Source of the DNA: Oscillospiraceae bacterium
Lineage (GTDB): Bacteria; Bacillota; Clostridia; Oscillospirales; UBA929
DNA: 13,028 bases
Reading direction: 5' to 3'
NCBI GenBank assembly: GCA_031258665.1
Contig: JAIRML010000087.1
Span: forward strand, 1-13,028
In this document: positions 1-7,203 of the stretch, piece after piece
How positions within the stretch are numbered: the first letter of the stretch is position 1
How the letters are laid out: each line of letters begins with the position of its first letter
Translations under genes and position numbers: made by a program
Notes under the pieces: generated by a model
Database searches by the model: none
What the model was told of the DNA's origin: nothing
Seen by the model: the letters and a program-made list of their open reading frames with translations, nothing else

Positions 1-47
1 ACCGTACCGGTTTGGAAATTGAGGTTTCTCACTTCCCACGCGGCACA

Positions 48-245
48 TCAAAATGGAACAAAGTCGAACACAGGCTGTTTTGTTACATCTCTAAAAATTG
101 GCAGGGCAATCTCTTGAACTTCTGCCGACTCAGTTTGAATTGAATCGGAATCAATGATGCCACTGTCCTCCCCTGATGCTATCAAAATCACCAAAATAGT
201 AATTAAATGTAAACTCGTGTCCGCATTTTGCGTTTTGGCGGTCAC
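48..245 (-). CDS. Doubtful small ORF with one hydrophobic stretch (65 aa)
   Basis: This is a possible 65-residue protein whose GTG start overlaps the stop codon of the Sir2 gene by four bases (GTGA), an arrangement that permits translational coupling. Residues about 12-24 are hydrophobic (LHLITILVILIAS), followed by an acidic, polar tail. No recognisable Shine-Dalgarno sequence precedes the GTG, and I know no family with this sequence. The stretch is clearly AT-richer than the Sir2 gene, which suggests either non-coding DNA after the operon end or a foreign segment. It could be a small membrane protein or simply a chance ORF; the second is at least as likely. Confidence 0.25.
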   Translation of the reverse strand: MTAKTQNADTSLHLITILVILIASGEDSGIIDSDSIQTESAEVQEIALPIFRDVTKQPVFDFVPF

Positions 246-997
246 ACCAGCAACGCCACGGTTTCGGACAGGGCGGCGCCGAGGGCGCTGTGGCTCACGA
301 GCTGTGCCCGGTCGTCGTAGGGCGTGGGCGTCTTGTTGATGAGCGCCAGTGTCCCGCCGCCGAAATACCGCAGCAGACCCGCCGCCGGATAGACGGCGAG
401 CGATGTGCCGCCCACGATCAGCACCTCCGCCCGGGCGATCGTCTCCGCCGCGGCACGCATCACGCCGTCGTCCAGACTCTCCTCGTACAGCACGACGTCC
501 GGCCTAAGGAGACCCCCGCACGACGCGCAGCGCGGGATCACCCCGTCCGCGCCGCAGCGCGCGGGGTCGAGGAACTCGTCCAGCGTGCAGCGCGCGCCGC
601 AGTCCACGCAGTACGGCCGCCGGTTGGACCCGTGCAGCTCCAACACCCGCCGGCTGCCCGCCGCCTGGTGCAGCCCGTCGATGTTCTGCGTGACGACGGC
701 CTGCAAAAGGCCTCTCTCTTCGAGCGTTGCGAGCGCCCTGTGCGCCGCGTTCGGCGCGGCCGCCCGGTGGATCAGGTTTTCTTTGTAGTACCGAAAGAAA
801 ATCTCCGGCGCGCGCAGGAAAAACGTGCGGCTGAGCAATGTCTCCGGCGCGTGGCCATAGACCTCCCGCGCCGCGTACAGACCGGCCTCAGACCGAAAAT
901 CGGGGATCCCGCTCTCGGTCGAGACCCCGGCGCCGCCGAAAAAAACCGTGTGTCGGCTCCTCGCCAACAGCTCCGCCAGCGTTTCGGCAAACGACAT
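242..997 (-). CDS. Sir2-family NAD-dependent protein deacylase (sirtuin)
   Basis: Sirtuins remove acetyl or other acyl groups from lysines using NAD+, releasing nicotinamide and O-acyl-ADP-ribose in the cytoplasm. All hallmarks are visible in the 251-residue product: the NAD-binding GAGVSTESGIPDFR (about 22-35), TQNIDGLH (103-110), the catalytic His in ELHGS (His122), a zinc site of two Cys pairs (Cys130/133 and 157/160), and GGTSLAVYPAAG (196-207). Length is normal for a bacterial sirtuin. The ATG at 997 is chosen because AAAGGGTG lies about 7 bases upstream; a GTG at 1006 in the same frame sits too close to that site. The gene follows the zinc-ribbon gene on the same strand after a short gap holding a hairpin repeat. 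Which acyl group it prefers cannot be told here. No fused defence domain is seen, so a housekeeping deacylase is more likely than a phage-defence Sir2. Confidence 0.95.
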   Translation of the reverse strand: MSFAETLAELLARSRHTVFFGGAGVSTESGIPDFRSEAGLYAAREVYGHAPETLLSRTFFLRAPEIFFRYYKENLIHRAAAPNAAHRALATLEERGLLQAVVTQNIDGLHQAAGSRRVLELHGSNRRPYCVDCGARCTLDEFLDPARCGADGVIPRCASCGGLLRPDVVLYEESLDDGVMRAAAETIARAEVLIVGGTSLAVYPAAGLLRYFGGGTLALINKTPTPYDDRAQLVSHSALGAALSETVALLV

Positions 998-1033
998 GGT
1001 ACACACCCTTTCCCAGCGTGGGGTACGCCTTTT

Positions 1034-1062
1034 TTATGGCCGCGAAGCGGCAATAAGGTACT
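1034..1062 (-). repeat. Solo hairpin, module a of the hairpin repeat family (copy D)
   Basis: Read on the minus strand this is AGTACC followed by a 10-bp stem TTATTGCCGC, loop TTC and GCGGCCATAA, with one mismatch. It matches the first hairpin of the long elements at 10494-10700 and 1321-1526, including the AGTA(A/C)C lead. Its outer end contains the TAG stop codon of the zinc-ribbon gene (1061-1063). No other module of the family is clearly recognisable beyond it. The stem is followed by an A-run on the minus strand, not a T-run, so it is not a standard terminator for that gene. Confidence 0.75.
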
Positions 1063-1300
1063 ATGGGGACACTGCGCTCACAGAGGGCACATCGGCGGTT
1101 GGCGGGGCATCTTTGGCGTCGTTCACAATCAGCGCGGTCACGACACCGCCCGCCACGATGGCCGCGACGACAATACCCGCAATGACTTTGGCATACAGAG
1201 GGGCCGCCTTTTTCGCCGCGTTCAGTTTTTGCGGCGCGCCGCAAAAAGGGCAAAATTTGTCTCTTTCTTCAACTTGTTTCCCACAGTTCCCGCAATACAT
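1061..1300 (-). CDS. Small zinc-ribbon protein with one membrane segment
   Basis: The 79-residue product begins with a double-CxxC zinc ribbon, MYCGNCGKQ...FCPFCGAPQ (Cys3, 6, 17, 20), followed by a short basic linker. A single strongly hydrophobic helix follows at about residues 39-59, then a short Pro/Ser/Val-rich tail. N-terminal ribbons of this zinc_ribbon_2 type are common on small Firmicutes membrane proteins, where the ribbon faces the cytoplasm; no specific activity is known. The ATG at 1300 is preferred because GGGGGGC lies 7 bases upstream and because the ribbon then starts at residue 2; in-frame ATGs at 1315 and 1324 would place that ribosome site inside the gene. It lies between the lipase-like gene and the sirtuin gene, bounded by hairpin repeats on both sides. 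Confidence 0.85.
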   Translation of the reverse strand: MYCGNCGKQVEERDKFCPFCGAPQKLNAAKKAAPLYAKVIAGIVVAAIVAGGVVTALIVNDAKDAPPTADVPSVSAVSP

Positions 1301-1320
1301 CACAACGCCCCCCATATAAT

Positions 1321-1526
1321 CCAACCTGGGCTGCCCAGCAGCCCATGACCCAAAATTCTTGTTTTATTTGTTGAAAAACTTTGTTTTTCAACAACACGGG
1401 GGTGGATCGAGGCGCTGAGGCGCCTCGCGGGGTGCGGTTTGCGGAAATGAATTCCGCAAACCGCAGATGGGATCCGTTCCCCAAAAATTCTTGTTTTTTG
1501 TTGCCGCTTCGCGGCAACAAGTTACT
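1321..1526 (-). repeat. Five-hairpin modular repeat element, long copy A
   Basis: This ~206-bp intergenic element is a near copy of 10494-10700 in opposite orientation. Minus-strand order of stem-loops: a at 1498-1520 (10-bp stem), b at 1434-1464 (13-bp stem GCGGTTTGCGGAA), c at 1408-1427 (8-bp stem CGAGGCGC), d at 1368-1394 (12-bp stem TTGTTGAAAAAC) and e at 1327-1345 (8-bp stem TGGGCTGC). All five stems are perfect. After a and again after d comes the same linker, ACAAGAATTTT followed by a G-run, so the element looks like two tandem hairpin-spacer-hairpin units. It starts 11 bases past the lipase stop and ends ~20 bases before the zinc-ribbon start. No protein coding is evident. The family is not one I recognise; a small non-autonomous mobile element or structured RNA would fit. 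Confidence 0.92.
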
Positions 1527-1536
1527 AAACGGGATA

Positions 1537-3642
1537 TCAATGCAATCGCGCCGCCGCGCGTCTCTTTTTTCTTATGTGCAGACCGACCGCTATGGCCACC
1601 GCGCATACAATGGCCACCACGGCCCATACGAGCGCGATTTTCAAAATCATCACCCACATTGTACGTTCGGGTTCCGCTGTTGTCGAAGGCGCGAGCGATG
1701 GCGAAGCGGGCGCTGGTTTTTCGCTCGGCGATTCTGTTTCGCCAGCGAGTGAAACTTCGGCGCCGTCCGGCATAATCTTTGCAAACGGATTGCCCTCATC
1801 GTCCACCACCAAAAGCTCCACATCGGATACGGCAATCTTCCCGTTCACCTCGCTCGACATCCGTTTCCCGATTTCAATGCTGACATCATAGAATTGTGTT
1901 TCCTCTATCCCTGCGTCTGTCAGCAAATCCGCAACCTGTACGGAATATGTCATTTGCCCGCTGTCGGTCCCAATGGCAGTAAAGATATAGTCGCTATCCA
2001 TATCCATCAAGATATACTTGTCATCGCCCTCGACCCACATCAACAGGTCGGAGGCAATGTCATAATTGACTGTGCTGTTTTCAATTCGACCAACCGTCGT
2101 GCCGTCACTGTTGGAAATTTCGATGTCAACGGGGCAATGAAAAGCCACTGTTTTTGTGTAGCGCCTCGGAGCGTCCGCGTCATAGAGATCAGCGGCGCAA
2201 AGTCGGGCAAGGTAGGTTGCCGTATCGTGGGCGTACGCGATCTTCTCAAACTCGCTGCGCGGATAATCAAATAACCACAGCGTGCCCTGCATCACCGCTT
2301 CAAGATCCTTCCCATTTGTGATGGCAGAAAAATACTGATAGATGCGCTCTTTAATCGTTGCGTCATTTCGGTGGAACCATTTGTCCTGCCCGTATCGTCC
2401 GCGATCGAGCGGTGACAACTTTGGAATGGTATCTTCCTCATTTAAAATGTTGATGATATTTGAGAAATCCGCTCCGCTCGCATTTGCTTTCGGTGCGGCA
2501 AATGTATATACATACGTGTTTGCCTGTGTGGCAATGCCGCCCACCAGCGTGCCAAGTATATTCGCAACGACACCGCCGCGGCTATGGCCGGTAATGAACA
2601 ACTTCGTCTTTGTATTTGTGTCGATATTCGCGTTTGTGATATATGACTGCAGATAGGCGTGGACCTTATTCGCGGCATTTCTGAAGCTTGTCGCTCCGCC
2701 CAAATTGCTGATCCAGTCATTTTTCCAGTTGAAATCAATCCAGTTCCAATTGTCAAAAATACTTCCGACAGAGCCTCTGTTGACAACAACAATAAGATTA
2801 TAATACTCACCGTTCACAAAGATTTTTTTGCTGGCGAAAGAGCAGGCCACCGTATCCCGATCATTGTAGCTGTAATTGTACCAAAATGAATTCACCTTTT
2901 CAAAGCCCATTTGTTCCAACATAGTCTTTACACGGGTCTCGCCCTCGGCGCCCGGCGTTGTCTCGGCAGCTCCGCTTAACGCAAGCCCGGCCATGGCCAA
3001 CTCGTTGTCGTAATAGACGGTCGCGTCGCGGGAAAAGCGGTCGACACCCCAATCGAGTGTGATGCTGAAATGCTCCGCAAGCCCCGAATCGAAGTCGATG
3101 GTGGGGGCCAATGGAAGCAGGGAGTTCGCCTCTGATATGGCGGGCGGGGCGGTATTTTCCGGCGTTCCCTGTTTGAGCGGCAGCACGTCCGCTGCGAGTG
3201 GATTCCAAGCGTCCGGGTGCGGGTTTTCGGAGATATTCACATACGCGCCGAACGTATTCCCGTTCAAGAGCTCCAACGAACCTTGGAGCGGACCGCTCGG
3301 AGAATCCGCCGTGCCCCAACCGACCGGCGTGACCGTTCCCGTCAGGGTAACGACGCCGGTCCCCTTCGATACGACCGCCTCGTCCACGAGCGAGTAGCGC
3401 TCCGCCGCGTTTGTGTTGAACCCCAGATAGACCACACCCGAATCGACGCTTTGCAGGGTGTAGCTGACCGTGACCACAAAGGTCACGGGGGTCTCGTAGT
3501 CGGGGAAGACGTCGGGCGTGACGGAAACGATGCGGACGGAATCGCCCGCGGCGTACGCCCGCCCTGCCGGCCACAGCGCCAACAGGCAGACGGCCGCCGC
3601 CAACCATACCGACATTCGCTTGATCACATTTCGTTCCCGCAT
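1537..3642 (-). CDS. Secreted, membrane-anchored class-3 lipase-like protein
   Basis: The product is predicted to be an exported alpha/beta-hydrolase of 701 residues. A signal peptide (MRERNVIKRM then a hydrophobic core, likely cut after GRAYA, ~residue 31) is followed by a beta-rich region to about residue 170. The hydrolase domain then carries the nucleophile elbow GHSRGG (Ser354), a candidate acid in NEEDTIPKL (Asp404) and a candidate His in AYAHDTATYL (His472), the order expected for lipase class 3 (PF01764). After a beta-rich domain and a Pro/Ser/Glu linker, a membrane helix (~662-688) and a basic tail (IRKKRR) anchor the C-terminus. The ATG at 3642 has GGAGGG 7 bases upstream; the frame is open to 3780, but that extension lacks such a site and precedes the signal peptide. 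The true substrate, lipid or other ester, is unknown. Much of the coding region is AT-richer than neighbouring genes. Confidence 0.85.
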   Translation of the reverse strand: MRERNVIKRMSVWLAAAVCLLALWPAGRAYAAGDSVRIVSVTPDVFPDYETPVTFVVTVSYTLQSVDSGVVYLGFNTNAAERYSLVDEAVVSKGTGVVTLTGTVTPVGWGTADSPSGPLQGSLELLNGNTFGAYVNISENPHPDAWNPLAADVLPLKQGTPENTAPPAISEANSLLPLAPTIDFDSGLAEHFSITLDWGVDRFSRDATVYYDNELAMAGLALSGAAETTPGAEGETRVKTMLEQMGFEKVNSFWYNYSYNDRDTVACSFASKKIFVNGEYYNLIVVVNRGSVGSIFDNWNWIDFNWKNDWISNLGGATSFRNAANKVHAYLQSYITNANIDTNTKTKLFITGHSRGGVVANILGTLVGGIATQANTYVYTFAAPKANASGADFSNIINILNEEDTIPKLSPLDRGRYGQDKWFHRNDATIKERIYQYFSAITNGKDLEAVMQGTLWLFDYPRSEFEKIAYAHDTATYLARLCAADLYDADAPRRYTKTVAFHCPVDIEISNSDGTTVGRIENSTVNYDIASDLLMWVEGDDKYILMDMDSDYIFTAIGTDSGQMTYSVQVADLLTDAGIEETQFYDVSIEIGKRMSSEVNGKIAVSDVELLVVDDEGNPFAKIMPDGAEVSLAGETESPSEKPAPASPSLAPSTTAEPERTMWVMILKIALVWAVVAIVCAVAIAVGLHIRKKRRAAARLH

Positions 3643-3700
3643 GGCATATCCCTCCGTCCAACGCGGCTGCCGCCGCGGCGCGGCCGTGTGCCACAGCGCA

Positions 3701-3774
3701 GCGCCTCCCCAAAGTTGAGCGTATTGCAGTGGTGATATGATTCTACCACGGTTGCCACAACTTTTGGAGAGGCG
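3701..3774. promoter_or_regulatory. Long imperfect inverted repeat upstream of the lipase-like gene
   Basis: The left arm GCGCCTCCCCAAAGTTG (3701-3717) pairs with the right arm CAACTTTTGGAGAGGCGT (3757-3774) with few mismatches. Inside is a second stem, GTGGT (3729-3733) with ACCAC (3745-3749), around an 11-base AT-rich loop. On the minus strand the loop reads TAGAATCATATC, which could hold a -10 element (TAGAAT), but I see no matching -35 box at 16-18 bases. There is no T-run after either arm, so it is not a simple terminator. It lies 60-130 bases upstream of the lipase-like start codon, so a 5' leader structure or protein-binding site is possible, as is a remnant of a small mobile element. 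The rest of the gap from 3643 to 3700 is GC-rich with a short hairpin and nothing else recognisable. Confidence 0.5.
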
Positions 3775-3783
3775 TCGCACGAT

Positions 3784-3814
3784 TTATTTTGGGTTGTGGG
3801 CATCGCCCACGTTC
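3784..3814 (+). repeat. Solo hairpin, module e of the hairpin repeat family (copy E)
   Basis: The sequence TTTTGGGTTGTGGGC, loop ATC, GCCCACGTTCG resembles the last module of the elements at 10056-10129 and 10494-10700. There the flanks TTTGGGTTGTGGG and CCCACGTTAG surround a longer stem. Here the stem is GTGGGC/GCCCAC (6 bp), so flanks and pairing are kept while the inner stem and loop changed. It lies between the SLH gene and the lipase-like gene, about 100 bases after the SLH stop. It may be a degenerate or solo copy; chance similarity of such a short piece cannot be fully excluded. Confidence 0.55.
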
Positions 3815-3879
3815 GTATCTCGCAAGCGGCTCTCACGCCCCGCAAACCCCACACATGCCCTTGCGGCAGATTTTTGCTT

Positions 3880-3896
3880 TCCGCCGTGTTGGCGGA
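3880..3896 (-). other. Short stem-loop just after the SLH gene stop
   Basis: TCCGCC, loop of five bases, GGCGGA forms a perfect 6-bp stem 16 bases downstream of the SLH stop codon. On the minus strand it is followed by AAAGCAAAAA and not by a T-run, so it lacks the mark of an intrinsic terminator. It may only stabilise the transcript 3' end or be meaningless. Confidence 0.3.
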
Positions 3897-3912
3897 GGCC
3901 GCGCCGGAGCGT

Positions 3913-6900
3913 TTACGGTGTGGCCGTCCAAGCGGCGGTGTAATCGCCCCAAGCGGGTACGGGTTGTCCGGTCGTGACGCCCGCGGGCGCGGCCGCGGTG
4001 TATGTCGCGCCGCCGCCAATTTGCTGCCCGGAACCGGGGCCTAAAATACCAGACGACGTATCTTGGGATTGTATGCGGCCGTTTGTTGCTATGGTCACTT
4101 GCGAGGCCGGCAGCGCCTGTGTCGCTTCGTCGTCGCCCAAGCCGCCGCTTCTCTCCGGCTGACCGTAAATTTTCTTGGCCGTGGACGCATTGTCATTTGT
4201 GCCGTGAAGGAACGTCAGCGTCGCGCCGTCTTTTATCGTCAGCGTGGAACCGGCGGTCAGCCACAGGTCATACATGAGCGAAACATCCTGCGCCACCGCA
4301 GCGGCGCCCTTCAGCGCGACTGAGGTCTGCGTCACGACGACGCACGGGTTGGCAATATTTTCATTGGCGCCGACAAATTGAACCTTGCCGCCGATCAGCC
4401 AGCCGGCGTACCACGCCGCCCCGCGTTCATCGCCGGTATAACGGCCGCCGCGATCGCCGGGGCCCACCGCAAAATAGCCGCCGCTGTAAACGGTGAATAC
4501 GCTGCCTTCGCCCAGCGGCCACGCTTTGTAGGCGCTGTCGCGCACCTTTCCGCCCGCCATGACATACACGGAACCGTTCTTGAATTGGCCCGTCGTACCC
4601 GCGCTGTAGTTCCCGGCAAACGCCTGGTCGAACGTCTGGTCACTGTCGATGTTCAGATACGCGCCGTCGTTCACCTGCAAAATCGTGCCCCTGTAGCTGG
4701 CGCTGCCATCTCCCAACGCTCCCGGACGGATCACAAAGTCGGGCAGGGCCCCGTTTTCCGCGCCGGGTTCGCCGAGGTGTATGGTGCCGACCGGTATCGC
4801 CGTGCCCTGGATTGCAATTTTGTCGTCTGCCGGGGCAGCGCCAAGCGTGATATAGAACAGCCCGGCAGCGCCGGAAACGCCCGCGTTCGGCCCGTAGACG
4901 GCTTTGAAGATGTTCACTATGCCGCTGTCCGCGACGCGCCATGTATACGCGCCCGCACCGGTTTTCACGCGCACGGCGTAGTAGTTTGTTTCGGCACTGT
5001 CCAAATAGCGCGCGCCGTCGATCTGATATGTGACCGTGCCATTGGCGGGGCGGGTCAGCGTCGGGTACGCCTCAATCTCGACGGTGAACGCGCGCGCCGG
5101 CATGGTTGTCGGCTTTGTCGCGCTGCCGTTGTAATACATATGAAGATCGTCCGCCGCCGCCGTCGCGCCGGGCTCGATGGTCGCGTCGTAATATTTCGTG
5201 CCGCCGCCTGTCGGATTGTTCACGCCTGCCCCCACCCTGACGGTCAGATCATAGGTCTTGCGCTCGTAATACAGGCCGATGACCAGGCTGCCGTCCGGGG
5301 CGACGCTCGCCGTTTTCACGGTGCCGCCTCCGACCTTGGCCTCCTTGTAAGCCGTGCCGGCGCCGCTCTCAAGCTCGAGCGCGGGCAGCTTCAAATCGGA
5401 AAGCGTCAAAGACTCGCCGGCCGTGCCGGTCTTGTTCTCCGTCCGCTCCGCCTCCGCCGGGTATGCGCCGCGCGTGTTCATCACGTAGTGGTTGACGACA
5501 TAAGGAATGCCGGTGTTCGCCGTCCACGCCGCGGTCAGCGTGATATGCTCCGTAATCGGCGCGGTGAAGTTGAATTCGTTTCCGTTGCGCGTCCATTTCG
5601 CGAACGTGTAGCCTGTTCTGGACGGGACATCCGGCGCGGCGGCCGTGCCGCCGCTCGCGACCGTCTGGGTGGCCGCGAGTGCGGTCACGCCGTCGGCGTC
5701 AACAAACGTCACGGTGTAATACGTTGTCCCGCCGCCGCCGCCGCTGCTGCCGCCGCCGCCCGACGAGCCGCCGGCGCCGCCGGCTGTGTCCGTGGTTTTG
5801 TTGCCGCCGGGCTCGACGTTTGTGGCGCCCTTGTCGTCCACGACCGACGACGACGAGTTGTTGTCAACCGAGGTGTTGGGCGTCGAAACCTCTGTCTTGC
5901 TCGTGACGCCGCTGTCCACGGTGACGCTGCCGACTTTCGCGTCGCCGCTGATCGAAACATCGTTTGCCTTGACTTCGGCTTTTGAGATCGCCGCGCCTTT
6001 TGTGGTTTTCAGCGCCGAGCCCCTCGCTTCCAGTGTCACGGATGTGATTTTTGCCGTGCTGTCCGCTTTTATGCTCGCGTTCTCCGCCGTCGCGGCGGCC
6101 GAGATCGCCGACACTTCACCTTTGACCGTCACGTCGGCGTTCTTGCCCGCAACGGTCACCGTTGTGATTTTTGCCGCGGCCGCGACGGTCATGTGCGCGT
6201 TTTCACTGACCGTCACAGTTTCGATGGCGCCGTCGACGATGGCGCTGCTGTTCGCGCCCACATCGACGGCCGTGACGGACGCGCTGTCTTCCACCTTCAG
6301 ATGAACAGGCTGCCCAAATTTTTTCCCGACCACCGCAACGGGGATCTTGCTGTCACCGCGAATGACAATGGAGTTCTCGCCGCCGCCGTTCGCGATGAGC
6401 CTGCCCGCAACGACGACGCCGTCAAGCGTGATCTCGCCGTCGCCGACGCCCTGCGCGACAATCAGATCGCCGTTTATGACAGCGTCTTTCACCGTGACGT
6501 CCGCGGCGCGGATGATGAGGTTTTTGCCGTAGGTCTGCCCGCCGATCGACTTGTCCGCGATATCGCTCGTGGTGTTGTCGAGCACCTTCATGGCCTCGGC
6601 GCGGGTGTACCCGGCTTGCGGGGCAAACATCCCGCCGCTCTTGCCCGCCACATAGCCGAGTTTCTGAAAGGCGTTGACGTAGGGCCTGTACGCGGCGCCG
6701 ATGGCGACGTTGTCCGCAAAGGTCGTCTCACCCTCGACAGGCGCGACACCGTAAGCGAACGCGATATACTTCACCGCTTGCTCGCGGGTGACGCCGGCAT
6801 TTGCGTCGAGCTTGTCCGATGGCGCAACAACACCCGCCGCCATCGCCTTTTCGATGTATTCATCCGCCCACGCCGGGGTTACGTCCGCCGAAACACGTTC

Positions 6901-7158
6901 GGTATAGCCGAATGTCCTCGACAGCATCGCCGCCAGTTCGCCCAGCGTGACGCCTTTCTGCGGGAGAAAACGACCCTTTCCGACGCCTTCCACCACACCG
7001 TACCCGTCGCCTGACCATTTGGCAATGACTCCGCTCGCCCAGTGCTCCGGCGGGACATCCGTGTAACCGCCGCTCGCGGCGAACGCCAGCGGCGCCGCGC
7101 CCGCCATCAACGCGAGCGCAAGGAACAGCGACAACGCGCATTTCCCGATTCTCATCAT
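3913..7158 (-). CDS. Large SLH-anchored surface protein with beta-helix-like region and InlB-type repeat
   Basis: This is a predicted exported, cell-wall-attached protein of 1081 residues. The signal peptide (MMRIGKCA, then LSLFLALALMAG, cleavage near AFA) is followed by three SLH repeats at about 32-83, 94-135 and 147-194, the usual set for binding pyruvylated secondary wall polymer. Residues ~205-415 are rich in regularly spaced Val/Thr/Ala/Gly with patterns such as VINGDLIVAQG and VVVAGRLIANG, suggesting a right-handed beta-helix. A Gly/Ser linker (~459-477) leads to a Listeria-Bacteroides type repeat (PF09479-like; YTVTFVDADG to LTAAWTA, ~480-546) and a MucBP-like segment (VVNHYVMNTRG to YYERKTY). 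The ~450-residue C-terminus is beta-rich and unassigned. No LPXTG is present, as expected with SLH anchoring. The ATG at 7158 is preferred over TTG at 7164 because GGAGG lies 9 bases upstream. An adhesin or S-layer-associated role is likely. The gene follows pilT by 45 bases. Confidence 0.9.
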   Translation of the reverse strand: MMRIGKCALSLFLALALMAGAAPLAFAASGGYTDVPPEHWASGVIAKWSGDGYGVVEGVGKGRFLPQKGVTLGELAAMLSRTFGYTERVSADVTPAWADEYIEKAMAAGVVAPSDKLDANAGVTREQAVKYIAFAYGVAPVEGETTFADNVAIGAAYRPYVNAFQKLGYVAGKSGGMFAPQAGYTRAEAMKVLDNTTSDIADKSIGGQTYGKNLIIRAADVTVKDAVINGDLIVAQGVGDGEITLDGVVVAGRLIANGGGENSIVIRGDSKIPVAVVGKKFGQPVHLKVEDSASVTAVDVGANSSAIVDGAIETVTVSENAHMTVAAAAKITTVTVAGKNADVTVKGEVSAISAAATAENASIKADSTAKITSVTLEARGSALKTTKGAAISKAEVKANDVSISGDAKVGSVTVDSGVTSKTEVSTPNTSVDNNSSSSVVDDKGATNVEPGGNKTTDTAGGAGGSSGGGGSSGGGGGTTYYTVTFVDADGVTALAATQTVASGGTAAAPDVPSRTGYTFAKWTRNGNEFNFTAPITEHITLTAAWTANTGIPYVVNHYVMNTRGAYPAEAERTENKTGTAGESLTLSDLKLPALELESGAGTAYKEAKVGGGTVKTASVAPDGSLVIGLYYERKTYDLTVRVGAGVNNPTGGGTKYYDATIEPGATAAADDLHMYYNGSATKPTTMPARAFTVEIEAYPTLTRPANGTVTYQIDGARYLDSAETNYYAVRVKTGAGAYTWRVADSGIVNIFKAVYGPNAGVSGAAGLFYITLGAAPADDKIAIQGTAIPVGTIHLGEPGAENGALPDFVIRPGALGDGSASYRGTILQVNDGAYLNIDSDQTFDQAFAGNYSAGTTGQFKNGSVYVMAGGKVRDSAYKAWPLGEGSVFTVYSGGYFAVGPGDRGGRYTGDERGAAWYAGWLIGGKVQFVGANENIANPCVVVTQTSVALKGAAAVAQDVSLMYDLWLTAGSTLTIKDGATLTFLHGTNDNASTAKKIYGQPERSGGLGDDEATQALPASQVTIATNGRIQSQDTSSGILGPGSGQQIGGGATYTAAAPAGVTTGQPVPAWGDYTAAWTATP
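5728..5784 (-). repeat. Gly/Ser-rich low-complexity linker in the SLH protein
   Basis: This stretch encodes GGAGGSSGGGG then SSGGGGG, written with repeated GCC/GCCG units on the plus strand. It separates the N-terminal SLH and beta-helix-like half from the InlB-type repeat. Such triplet-rich DNA may vary in length by slippage, which would change linker length without breaking the frame. Confidence 0.8.
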
Positions 7159-7203
7159 GCACAAGGACCTCCAATATGGAAATTTTTGTAATATTTTCAG
7201 GAG

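Noticed and set aside
242..997. Sir2 gene as part of an antiphage system
   Set aside because: It is a compact single-domain sirtuin with a complete zinc site and no defence partner next to it; a deacylase is the simpler reading.
290..1348. 352-codon open frame on the plus strand
   Set aside because: It is antisense to the sirtuin and zinc-ribbon genes and crosses a hairpin repeat; no plausible protein features.
1498..1520. Hairpin a as an intrinsic terminator of the lipase-like gene
   Set aside because: The stem is strong, but on the minus strand it is followed by an A-run and AACAAG and not by a T-run, and the same module occurs in the opposite orientation elsewhere.
1537..3780. Lipase-like gene starting at 3780
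   Set aside because: The extra 46 residues precede a proper signal peptide, run through the inverted repeat and lack a ribosome site; ATG at 3642 has GGAGGG at good spacing.
3624..4019. 131-codon minus-strand frame between the SLH and lipase-like genes
   Set aside because: It overlaps the SLH 3' end and the lipase start region and crosses the inverted repeat; basic low-complexity product with no motif.
4378..5985. 535-codon open frame on the plus strand
   Set aside because: It is antisense to the SLH gene, rich in Arg/Ala with no domain, and results from the GC-rich third positions of the real gene.
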